Shown: positions 39,962 through 47,051 of the stretch, one piece after another | Position numbering within the stretch: position 1 is the first letter of the stretch | Layout of the letters: each line of letters begins with the position of its first letter | Origin: Prochlorococcus sp. AG-347-K20 | Lineage (GTDB): Bacteria > Cyanobacteriota > Cyanobacteriia > PCC-6307 > Cyanobiaceae | DNA length: 64,000 nucleotides | Assembly: GCA_003281315.1 (NCBI GenBank) | Contig: QCCH01000002.1 | Location: forward strand, 1-64,000 | Direction: 5' to 3' | The notes under the pieces: model-generated | Databases searched by the model: none | What the model saw: only the letters and a program-made list of their open reading frames with translations | What the model was told of the DNA's origin: nothing | Position numbers and translations under genes: made by a program

Positions 39962-40057
39962 ATTGCTTTTAAGAACCCAGTTATAACTTGATTTTATCGG
40001 TTTATCACGCACACAAATTCAAGATCTAAATACCTGATACCAGGGGTTTTCATATGG

Positions 40058-40081
40058 TCGGTTTGTCACGAGTTTGTCACG
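40058..40081 (+). repeat. Left pair of GTTTGTCACG direct repeats
   Basis: GTTTGTCACG at 40061-40070 and again at 40072-40081, spaced exactly 11 bases apart and preceded by TCG. A related single copy, TCGGTTTATCACG, lies at 39997-40009. The same pair occurs at 42858-42878. The layout resembles arm-type binding sites of tyrosine recombinases; this is inference. Confidence 0.75.
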
Positions 40082-40201
40082 AAACTAATTGACCGTCTCT
40101 TAAGAGAAATCGTTTAAAGTCTGTTTTCTCTACACTTTGATAATCAAAAGAAAAAATTTTTTTCATATCCTCTATATAAAGTTTTCCTAAAAGTTTATGC
40201 A

Positions 40202-40666
40202 TTGAAAATACGAAATGTCATATTTAAATTCAGAAGTAAAAATTACCCTTTGAAAGAAAAAGTAGTTTCTATAAACAAGAATAAAATTCCAGAAATTGAT
40301 TCTCTAGGATTTATGTGCAAGCAATTAGAATCTTTTCCAAATTTAGAAAGAAAAGTTCTTCAATTAAGATTAGGTTTAGGGGAACCTTTTGAAATTCTCC
40401 ATACAATCGATGAAATAGCAGAAATATTAAATGAGTCAAAAGAAACAATAGAGAAAAACTTTGCAACAGGTATGAAAAGAATGAGTGATATTTGTAATCA
40501 AGAAAGAATAAAACAAGAAAATGAAGATACTCATAACGAAATCAGATTACAAATGCACAATAGAGTAATTAAAAAACTTCGATCACTCAAAGAAGAATGG
40601 AAACTAGATAATATTAGTCAGGTAACAGAAAGAATTATGCTTGCTTTTTTTAAAAATGATATTTGA
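40202..40666 (+). CDS. Sigma-70 region 4-like DNA-binding protein
   Basis: A 154-residue protein starting at TTG. Residues about 38-95 (QLESFPNLERKVLQLRLGLGEPFEILHTIDEIAEILNESKETIEKNFATGMKRM) follow the sigma factor region 4 pattern: a region 4.1-like helix with LRLGL, then a helix-turn-helix like TxxEIAxxLxxSxExIxxxxxxxxxxM. No region 2 is visible, so it cannot act as a full sigma factor on its own. It may be a regulator or co-sigma. The C-terminal 45 residues form another helical unit. It is the first gene inside the guaA element. Confidence 0.6.
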   Translation: MKIRNVIFKFRSKNYPLKEKVVSINKNKIPEIDSLGFMCKQLESFPNLERKVLQLRLGLGEPFEILHTIDEIAEILNESKETIEKNFATGMKRMSDICNQERIKQENEDTHNEIRLQMHNRVIKKLRSLKEEWKLDNISQVTERIMLAFFKNDI

Positions 40667-40698
40667 GACAGAAATACCAATATGATTTCAAAAATAAT

Positions 40699-41004
40699 CT
40701 ATAAATTTTCAAATATAATTGTTTCTTTATTAGGCGTATTAATAACAATTTTGAAGCAAAATTCTGCTAAATGATCGTCTAATATTTTTTTTGCCAAATT
40801 AAAACTGAAGATATTTCCGTTGATTCTTTGCTCTCTCTCAACTTGCAAAAGTTTATACTCATCATCTTTTAACTCTTTTAGAATGATAATTTTTCTATCA
40901 TGATCTCGTCTATATGGAATGCCAACATGATCTAGATCAATCATTTGATTGAAAGGATCATCTAAGTGACAATCAATTAAATATTTGGTTTGGGATTTTT
41001 CCAT
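40699..41004 (-). CDS. Hypothetical protein of the guaA element
   Basis: A 101-residue protein, ATG start at 41004, not recognised. It is acidic at the N-terminus (YLIDCHLDDPFNQMIDLDHVGIPYRRDHDRKI), followed by alternating beta/helix-like segments and a single cysteine-containing strand (FCFKIVINTPNKETIIF). It lies between the two sigma-like genes on the minus strand, apparently downstream of the 41116-41715 gene. Confidence 0.5.
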   Translation of the reverse strand: MEKSQTKYLIDCHLDDPFNQMIDLDHVGIPYRRDHDRKIIILKELKDDEYKLLQVEREQRINGNIFSFNLAKKILDDHLAEFCFKIVINTPNKETIIFENL

Positions 41005-41019
41005 TACATATTAAATTAA

Positions 41020-41100
41020 GTTTTTTTAAAAGTTTTTCAGCAAAAATATCCAAAAGCAGAAGATATTTATGTAATACAAGATTTATTTAAAGGTAAGTAA
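41020..41100 (+). pseudogene. Truncated 3' end of a YVIQDLFK-family gene
   Basis: An in-frame stretch ending in QQKYPKAEDIYVIQDLFKGK-stop, with a stop codon at 41017-41019 just upstream and no start codon. It matches the C-terminus of the intact 51-residue gene at 60678-60833 (KQKYPTAEDVYVIQDLFKRK). The 50 bases 41041-41090 differ from 60774-60823 at four positions. It is probably a broken copy left in the element. Confidence 0.75.
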
Positions 41101-41115
41101 TAATTTTTAAGAATC

Positions 41116-41715
41116 TTAATTCGCATTCTTTAAGTTACTGATATGACCCTCAATTATTAAACGTGCAAATGTGATAAATTTTTTTTCCTTTAGTACTAAC
41201 TTTGTGATTATTGCTTTATCACTTACTCCTTCTTCAGTAATTTTATTATAGAAATATACTGCTTTCTCTAAGGCAGTAACCCCCTCTGCTAAAAGGTCTT
41301 CAATATTATCACTCTCATTTTTAAATTTGTTAGCAGTTTTAATGATATGCAGCACTAATTGATCAGTATCCTCTGTAGGTTTGTACTCCTCACTTTGCAA
41401 AGTACTATCGACAAATAAATCATATCTTGCTTTTTTATAATCATTTCTTGTCACATATATTTTTATAGTTTCTGTAAGTGAATTTAGTGTTTCTTTTGAG
41501 ATGCTTCTTTTGAGTGATTTATCTTTTTCATTTGTTTTGAGATTTATTTTTTTCAGTGCTATTTGTTCAATTTTTATTACCCTTTCTTTTGAGATATTTA
41601 ATTTTTTTCCTATATCACTATGGGTATGGCGTTCATTATCATTTAAACCAAATCTTAATTCGAGGACTCTTAATTCTGTTTCCTCCAAATAAGACAGAAA
41701 ATCAGTTGGGAACAT
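41116..41715 (-). CDS. Sigma-70-like protein with regions 4 and 2 in swapped order
   Basis: A 199-residue protein. Residues 5-55 match sigma region 4: LEETELRVLELRFGL, then the helix-turn-helix HSDIGKKLNISKERVIKIEQIALKKI. Residues about 118-197 match region 2: LVLHIIKTANKF, then DNIEDLLAEGVTALEKAVYFY like the DLIQEGNIGLxxAVxxF of region 2.2, then KKFITFARLIIEGHISNLKN like the FSTYAxxxIxGxIxxxLR of regions 2.3-2.4. About 18 extra residues separate the region 2 parts. In known sigma factors region 2 precedes region 4, so the order here is reversed, as in a circular permutation. The assignment is by eye; region 4 is firmer than region 2. Confidence 0.6.
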   Translation of the reverse strand: MFPTDFLSYLEETELRVLELRFGLNDNERHTHSDIGKKLNISKERVIKIEQIALKKINLKTNEKDKSLKRSISKETLNSLTETIKIYVTRNDYKKARYDLFVDSTLQSEEYKPTEDTDQLVLHIIKTANKFKNESDNIEDLLAEGVTALEKAVYFYNKITEEGVSDKAIITKLVLKEKKFITFARLIIEGHISNLKNAN

Positions 41716-41876
41716 TTATTTAAGATTTTAATAGTAGATCATAATTTACTTATCGAGTTAATTTGTTCAAAATATATGAAAATTTAGGTTGTATTTGATT
41801 TATTTAAATCAAGAAATAAAAATTGTTTGCACTTTCTCCAAAGTTCGCTTATATAAGTTTCCCAAAAAAAATAATA

Positions 41877-42773
41877 ATGAGTGAAGACAGCATTAATGGT
41901 ACAACGAAAGTCATTGGTGAGATATTAAGTACCAAATTTGAAGAAATTAAAAATATCGCTATTGGTAATACTTGCGACTCTGGAATTCCAGTATCTTTTT
42001 ATGATTACGATGCAATGACTCAAGGACTTCCTAGAGGGGGTTTAATTGTTCTTGGTGGAAGACCTGCAATGGGCAAGACATCATTTTCTTTAAATATCGC
42101 ATTGAATGTTGCTAAGACTCAAAATCTTCCTATTTGTCTTTTTCATTTAGAAATTAGCAAGGAACAAATATCTAATCGACTTTTGTCAATGGAATTGGGA
42201 ATTGAATCTGGGCGATTAAGAACGGGCAGATTACAACAAGATGAATGGTTTGCATTAGATGAAGGAATTAATTCTTTGAGTAAATTACCTTTGCATATCA
42301 CCGATAAACCAATTAGTTCTATTCAGGAGATGCAATCAATCTGCCAGAAAATTAAAGAGGAATCGACAAAAAAAAGTTTAGGACTTGTAATTCTTGATTA
42401 TGTCCAATTACTTGATTACCTCCCTATATCAGATGTTTCCAATAGAGAAGAGTATTTATTGAAATTAGCGAAGAGTCTTAAAAGAATGGCAGAAGAACTA
42501 AATGTTCCTGTTATTGTTATTTCTCAACTAAGTAAGGATGTAGAGAAAAGAAGAAATAAAAGACCAATGTTAAGTGATATTAGAGACTTTGAACCTCTTG
42601 AGGTTTATTCAGACATTATTACCATGATTTATAGAGATGAATATTACAACCCAGATACTGAAGATAGAGGCATTGCTGAAATTATTACTTGTAAACATAG
42701 AAATGGACCTTTAGGAACAGTTAAATTATTATTTGAACCGCAATTTACAAGGTATAGAAATCTTGCTGCTTAA
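41877..42773 (+). CDS. DnaB-type helicase C-terminal (RecA) domain protein
   Basis: A protein of about 298 residues from the ATG at 41877; an upstream TTG at 41823 would add 18. It matches only the ATPase half of replicative helicase DnaB: Walker A GRPAMGKTSFSLNIA, Walker B LVILDYVQLL, ISQLSKDVEKRRNKRPMLSDIRD, YRDEYYNPDTEDRGIAEII and CKHRNGPLGTVKLLF. The N-terminal primase-interacting domain is absent. The usual SDLRESGxIEQDAD stretch has become SDIRDFEPLEVYSD. It could be a phage- or plasmid-style replication protein of the guaA element, or a regulator derived from DnaB. Confidence 0.8.
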   Translation: MSEDSINGTTKVIGEILSTKFEEIKNIAIGNTCDSGIPVSFYDYDAMTQGLPRGGLIVLGGRPAMGKTSFSLNIALNVAKTQNLPICLFHLEISKEQISNRLLSMELGIESGRLRTGRLQQDEWFALDEGINSLSKLPLHITDKPISSIQEMQSICQKIKEESTKKSLGLVILDYVQLLDYLPISDVSNREEYLLKLAKSLKRMAEELNVPVIVISQLSKDVEKRRNKRPMLSDIRDFEPLEVYSDIITMIYRDEYYNPDTEDRGIAEIITCKHRNGPLGTVKLLFEPQFTRYRNLAA

Positions 42774-42854
42774 ATTCATAAAGTTGAAAATAAAAACGTA
42801 TTCTCTACAATTAGTTCATATAACTACAACGCAAAGTATAAGGAATGGAAGTAA

Positions 42855-42878
42855 TCGGTTTGTCACGGGTTTGTCACA
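42855..42878 (+). repeat. Right pair of GTTTGTCAC direct repeats
   Basis: GTTTGTCACG at 42858-42867 and GTTTGTCACA at 42869-42878, with the same 11-base spacing and TCG leader as the left pair at 40058-40081. Over the 23 bases 42855-42877 there is one mismatch to 40058-40080. Both pairs point the same way. Confidence 0.75.
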
Positions 42879-42941
42879 GGAATTGCCACTTCAAAGAATT
42901 CAATGATACCAATAGGTTTCAATGTTTAAAATCAACTGGTT

Positions 42942-42958
42942 CTACTGAGTGGGAGTAA
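42942..42958 (+). repeat. Right attachment-like site (guaA end remnant)
   Basis: CTACTGAGTGGGAGTAA, a degenerate copy of the last 17 bases of guaA, in the same orientation and coding for TEWE-stop in the same frame. It marks the probable right border of the element. TGATACCAATAGGTTT at 42904-42919, 16 bases before the extended match, is shared with the argJ insertion. Confidence 0.6.
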
Positions 42959-43031
42959 GTCTTCAAATTTTAAAAAAAAATTTAAAGTTTTTTACTTAAG
43001 CAAGAAATTTTTAAATGAGATTTAAAATCTA

Positions 43032-43745
43032 ATGCCCGATATTATTAAATTAAGTCGATCTACAGTTGAGAAATATCTTAGTTGCCCAAGATGTTGTGTA
43101 CTTGATAAAAAATATCAAATAAAACCGCCATCATTGCCATTTACTTTAAATATAGCTGTAGATAATTTATGTAAAAATGAATTTGATTATTATAGAAAAA
43201 TTCAGGAGCCGCATCCTTTATTTATTGAATATGGAATTGATGCTGTGCCTTTCAAACACAAAGATTTAGAACGTTGGAGAAGTAATTTTCAAGGGATAAG
43301 ATATAAGTCAATTGAACACAGCTATGACTTTGGTGGAGCTGTAGATGATATTTGGCAGAAAAAAAATGGTCATCTTATTATCGTTGATGTAAAAGCAACA
43401 TCTAGAATTAATTTTGATTGGTTTGATACTTTTAATAAATACGAATATGCAAAAGCTTATAAAAGACAGTTAGAAATGTATCAGTGGTTGTTTAAAAAAA
43501 ACGGTTTTCATGTGGCTAAAGAAGCTTATCTTTTATATTTCAATGGCAAGAAAAATGAAGAGTTTTTTAATAACCAATTAAATTTTGACGTACACTTAAT
43601 TAAATTAGATTGTTCTACTTCATGGGTAGAAAATAAGATAATTGATACTGTGAATTTATTGCGTTCGGATAACTTCCCCAAACCTTCTTTAAATTGTGAA
43701 TACTGTAATTATTTAAAGAAGCGTTGGCAGTTGTCGATAACTTAA
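43032..43745 (+). CDS. PD-(D/E)XK nuclease-superfamily (Cas4/RecB-like) protein
   Basis: A 237-residue protein with the RecB/Cas4-type nuclease pattern. It starts with LSRSTVEKYLSCPRCCVLDKKY; the catalytic core is GGAVDDIWQKKNGHLIIVDVKATS (D and DxK positions), and a downstream motif is KRQLEMYQWLF (QxxxY). A C-terminal cysteine pair CEYCNY, together with N-terminal cysteines, could bind a 4Fe-4S cluster as in Cas4 and AddB. No cas genes or CRISPR array are in the window, so a repair role is more likely. It lies just outside the right border of the guaA element. Confidence 0.75.
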   Translation: MPDIIKLSRSTVEKYLSCPRCCVLDKKYQIKPPSLPFTLNIAVDNLCKNEFDYYRKIQEPHPLFIEYGIDAVPFKHKDLERWRSNFQGIRYKSIEHSYDFGGAVDDIWQKKNGHLIIVDVKATSRINFDWFDTFNKYEYAKAYKRQLEMYQWLFKKNGFHVAKEAYLLYFNGKKNEEFFNNQLNFDVHLIKLDCSTSWVENKIIDTVNLLRSDNFPKPSLNCEYCNYLKKRWQLSIT

Positions 43746-43825
43746 TATTCGTAGGATAATTTTTTATATTTCTGGAAAAATAGTGAATAAAAGATAATCT
43801 TTAAATAGATTATTAATTTAGACTT

Positions 43826-44434
43826 TTGATAAAATCGAAAAATTCTGAAAGAAAGATAACTAATCATCTCCAACAAGATGTAGTGAAGGTATCTGGTAAA
43901 ACAATTTTTATTAATCCTTTTTTATATTGGCGGAGATTTGACGAAAATACTAATAGATGGCTTAGAGAACCTGGTCAAATGTCAGAGGATCAAATCTCAC
44001 CAAATAGGAACCGTTTTTATCCAGAAATAGAGTGGGCTGATCTAAGTCATGAGCAAAAGCTCATAAAAGATGCAACTGTTGAGATGTTTTTAAAAACTCT
44101 TGAATTGATAAGTACATTTCATCCTTATCTTAGTTCCGGACAATTATTAGAAGTGGAGAGAAAAATGGCAATTATAAAAAAGATTCCTTTCGAAAAGTGG
44201 GTAACAAAATCTTTCGCTAAAAAAGCGAGATTGCTAGAAAATGAAAAAAGAAAATTTCAAAGAGAAAGATTTTATAGTAGCTGGAGGGAATGGTTCACTC
44301 TAGTAAATACTCAACAAGCCATTTTGCCGTTAATCGTCATGATATTTATTTCTTCATTCATAGGATGGTCTTTAGGGATATCAAAGAATAGTTGTAATCC
44401 ATATTTTGAACAAAATATAGAACAATTAAATTAA
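43826..44434 (+). CDS. Membrane-anchored hypothetical protein
   Basis: A 202-residue protein starting at TTG. It has a soluble N-terminal part with FINPFLYWRRFDENTNRWLREPGQMSEDQ and a central helix-rich region, EVERKMAIIKKIPFEKWVTKSFAKKARLLENEKRK. One C-terminal membrane segment (about residues 168-188, AILPLIVMIFISSFIGWSLGI) follows. I do not recognise a named family. Topology suggests a cytoplasmic domain tethered by its tail. Confidence 0.65.
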   Translation: MIKSKNSERKITNHLQQDVVKVSGKTIFINPFLYWRRFDENTNRWLREPGQMSEDQISPNRNRFYPEIEWADLSHEQKLIKDATVEMFLKTLELISTFHPYLSSGQLLEVERKMAIIKKIPFEKWVTKSFAKKARLLENEKRKFQRERFYSSWREWFTLVNTQQAILPLIVMIFISSFIGWSLGISKNSCNPYFEQNIEQLN

Positions 44435-44541
44435 TTTCTTTTTGATCTTTTTTAAGTATCTAAGTTAATAAAATTTTGAAAAAATAAATTTTTTATTTAA
44501 AATTAGATTAATTGAAATAATTGTCTAAAAAGTATAAGTTT

Positions 44542-44685
44542 ATGAGTGAAAATTTAAATTCAAATAATATCGATAATGATGAGTTGAATCTCATCACTGA
44601 AGACAGTGATTATACAGATCTAATCACTAGACTTAATGAGCTAAAATCAACCATTGCTTTATTAGAAAAAACAATATTTAAATAA
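44542..44685 (+). CDS. 47-residue acidic coiled-coil protein
   Basis: A short gene with a clean ATG and the sequence pattern MSENLNSNNIDNDELNLITED followed by a heptad-like stretch LITRLNELKSTIALLEKTIFK. The N-terminal half is acidic. It sits in the 262-base gap between the membrane protein and PBP2 and ends 11 bases before the PBP2 start, with A/T-rich but non-repetitive codons. It is not recognised; its position and start make it a credible small gene. Confidence 0.6.
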   Translation: MSENLNSNNIDNDELNLITEDSDYTDLITRLNELKSTIALLEKTIFK

Positions 44686-44696
44686 ATTTTATATTT

Positions 44697-46487
44697 TTGA
44701 TAAAAACAAGTCCTAATAAAAAACTTATTTCATTAAAGAGACAACCTTTAGTATTACTTATTTTTTCTTCTATATCATTTTTATTGATTCTATGTAGGTT
44801 AATTTTTTTACAACTTTTAAATTATGAATCTTTTAAGAAGCTGTCAGATGAGAATAGGATCAGACTTATTGCTTCACAGCCAATACGCGGAAGAATACTA
44901 GATAAAAATGGTTATGTCTTAGCAGATAGTAGAGTTAAATATTCTTTAATAGTAAAGCCTCAATCTGTTAATAAAAGCAATTGGGAAAAACATAAATCAA
45001 GTATTTCTAACTTATTAAATATTGATAGTAATGTAATTCAAAAAAAATATTCTGATGGTCTAATAAATCAGAAACTTTCAGTAATTATTCTTGATGATTT
45101 AAATGTAGATCAAATAATAAAATTTCAGGAGAATGAAAGTACTTTAATTAGTTTTGAAATAGCTACCAAATTAATTAGAAATTATCCTTATAAATCCCTT
45201 GCTGCCCATGTAATTGGTTATACTCAGCCAATTACTGAATTAGAATTTAAATTCTTATCTAAGAATGGTTATAAATTAAATGACTTAATCGGTAGAACTG
45301 GTATTGAATATGTTTACGAAGATTTTATAAGAGGTGAATGGGGTGGAGAAATGGTTGAAGTAAATTCATTAGGAAAATTTCAAAGATCATTGGGTATAAG
45401 ACCTCCAGTTCAAGGTAATGATATTGAACTAACACTAGACCTTAATCTGCAATTAGTTGCTGAGGAAGTTCTTAAAGATAAAAAAGCTGGAGCCATAATA
45501 GTTATGGATCCAAGAGATGGTGCAATAAAAGCAATGACAAGTAAACCTACATTTGATTTAAATTTTTTTTCAAAGGATTTTAAACCTGAGAAAGAATATA
45601 ATAAACTTTTTAATTCTCCTGAAAAACCATTATTTAATAGAGCATTAAATGCCTACGATCCAGGAAGCGTTTGGAAAATTGTAACGGCTTTAGCTGGCTT
45701 GGAAAGTGGAAAATTCCCTAGAGAAACCATGTTAGATACGAAACCATGTATAACTTATGGAAGCCAATGTTTTAGAGAGCATAATGATTTAGGCTTTGGG
45801 GTAATAGGCTATGAAGATGCTTTAAGAGTTTCAAGTAATACATTTTTTTATCAAGTAGGTTATGGAGTAGGAGTTGATGAAATTCATAAGGTCTCACGAA
45901 AGCTTGGTTTTAATTCTTTATCTGGAATTGAAATTTCTGAACAAGAAAATATAGGATTAGTAGCTAGTAGTGAATGGGCTAAAGAAGGCAGAGGATGGGG
46001 GCAACCAGGAAGAACCCCTTGGGTTCCAGAAGATATTGCTAGTATGTCTATCGGACAATTTGTTGTGCAAGTTACCCCTATTCAAATAGCTAGAGCATAT
46101 GCTGCAATTGCAAATGGAGGTTATTTAGTTACTCCTTATTTAGTTAAAAAAGGTGAAGAAAATCTTTCAGATAAAAAACTTATTAAAATCGATATTGATT
46201 CAAATAATATTCAGTTGATAAAAAGTGGTCTCAGAAAAGTAGTCGAGTCTGGCACAGGAGTATCAATTAATTATGGAGTTTCAAATTTACCTCCAGTTTC
46301 AGGCAAAACTGGAACTGCTGAAGATGGTGAAGGCGGATTAGATCACGCTTGGTTCGTTTGCTTTACTCCCTCTGAAAAAAGCGAATTACTAATAGTTGCT
46401 TTTGCACAAAATACTCCTGGTGGAGGATCTGTTCATGCACTGCCTATGGCTAGAGAAATTTTGAAAGTTTGGAATGAAAAAAAATGA
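44697..46487 (+). CDS. Penicillin-binding protein 2-type transpeptidase
   Basis: A class B PBP, 596 residues, that cross-links peptidoglycan; the overall layout is PBP2 (MrdA)-like. One N-terminal membrane segment (about residues 17-38) is followed by a dimerisation domain with RGRILDKNGYVLADSR. In the transpeptidase domain the catalytic serine S324 is in DPGSVWKIV (SxxK), SSNTFF gives SxN, and SGKTGTAE gives KTG. The start is TTG. It follows the 47-residue gene by 11 bases and is convergent with the FMN reductase. Confidence 0.92.
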   Translation: MIKTSPNKKLISLKRQPLVLLIFSSISFLLILCRLIFLQLLNYESFKKLSDENRIRLIASQPIRGRILDKNGYVLADSRVKYSLIVKPQSVNKSNWEKHKSSISNLLNIDSNVIQKKYSDGLINQKLSVIILDDLNVDQIIKFQENESTLISFEIATKLIRNYPYKSLAAHVIGYTQPITELEFKFLSKNGYKLNDLIGRTGIEYVYEDFIRGEWGGEMVEVNSLGKFQRSLGIRPPVQGNDIELTLDLNLQLVAEEVLKDKKAGAIIVMDPRDGAIKAMTSKPTFDLNFFSKDFKPEKEYNKLFNSPEKPLFNRALNAYDPGSVWKIVTALAGLESGKFPRETMLDTKPCITYGSQCFREHNDLGFGVIGYEDALRVSSNTFFYQVGYGVGVDEIHKVSRKLGFNSLSGIEISEQENIGLVASSEWAKEGRGWGQPGRTPWVPEDIASMSIGQFVVQVTPIQIARAYAAIANGGYLVTPYLVKKGEENLSDKKLIKIDIDSNNIQLIKSGLRKVVESGTGVSINYGVSNLPPVSGKTGTAEDGEGGLDHAWFVCFTPSEKSELLIVAFAQNTPGGGSVHALPMAREILKVWNEKK

Positions 46488-46509
46488 AATTTTATTAGGT
46501 TTTAAATCT

Positions 46510-47034
46510 TTATGTTTTTAATTTTTTCATTTGTAAAAGTCTTTGAATAATATCTTCAATAGTTTTTGTATCTATAGGTTTACTATATGAGGACAAAAGT
46601 TGTCTTCCTAATACTTGACTTCCTAAATGCACTAATTGAATGCGTAATGAGGTCAGTAGTTCTAACCCTATGCCACCAGAAAATGTTGCAATTGCAATCG
46701 GTTGACCATTAAATAAATTCCTAAAGTCATCTCCAGAAATAGAAAGCCATGCTATGAAGTTGGTGAGAATGGGAGGTATAGATCCATTATATTCAGGCGC
46801 ACAAATCACCCACTTTTCAATCTTGAAAAGCTTTTTTTTTAATTCTTCTATTTCACTTGGAATATTTTCTTTGCTGTGAATTCTTGGATTAAATAATGGA
46901 ATATCAAGAGTAGTAAGATCTAAAATTTCAGAACTTATTTTAAGTTCATTACTTTTTTCAAGAAATTTTTCAGAAAGTTCTAGATTTTTGCCACAACTAG
47001 CCGTAATAATTATTAGGTCTTTTGTTTCAGTCAT
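46510..47034 (-). CDS. NADPH-dependent FMN reductase-family protein
   Basis: A 174-residue flavodoxin-like quinone/FMN reductase. The N-terminal IITASCGKNLELSEKF resembles the GSxRxxSxN phosphate loop, and CAPEYNGSIPPILTNFIAWLS is the family signature. It is on the same strand as, and just downstream of, the flavodiiron pair, so it may help supply reduced flavin or serve electron transfer. That link is inferred from position only. Confidence 0.82.
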   Translation of the reverse strand: MTETKDLIIITASCGKNLELSEKFLEKSNELKISSEILDLTTLDIPLFNPRIHSKENIPSEIEELKKKLFKIEKWVICAPEYNGSIPPILTNFIAWLSISGDDFRNLFNGQPIAIATFSGGIGLELLTSLRIQLVHLGSQVLGRQLLSSYSKPIDTKTIEDIIQRLLQMKKLKT

Positions 47035-47051
47035 AAATTAGATAAATAAAT

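Larger units (their letters stand above)
39945..42958. mobile_element. Probable integrative element at guaA 3' end (no recombinase)
   Basis: The guaA end CTATTGAGTGGGAATAA (39945-39961) recurs at 42942-42958 as CTACTGAGTGGGAGTAA (15/17). The right copy still reads GSTEWE-stop, like the GuaA C-terminus GTIEWE. Two 11-bp-spaced GTTTGTCAC repeats lie 100-120 bases inside the left copy and 64-84 bases inside the right copy. The contents are unlike the flanking core genes: two sigma-70-like proteins, a DnaB-domain helicase, an unknown protein and a truncated gene end. No integrase is present, so it is either a remnant or a satellite mobilised in trans. Known: guaA ends serve as attachment sites. 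Inferred: the element and its borders. Confidence 0.65.

Noticed and set aside
39962-43031. Search for an integrase or transposase in the guaA element
   Set aside because: No frame shows the R-H-R-Y pattern of tyrosine recombinases, a serine recombinase N-terminus or a DDE pattern, so none is reported.
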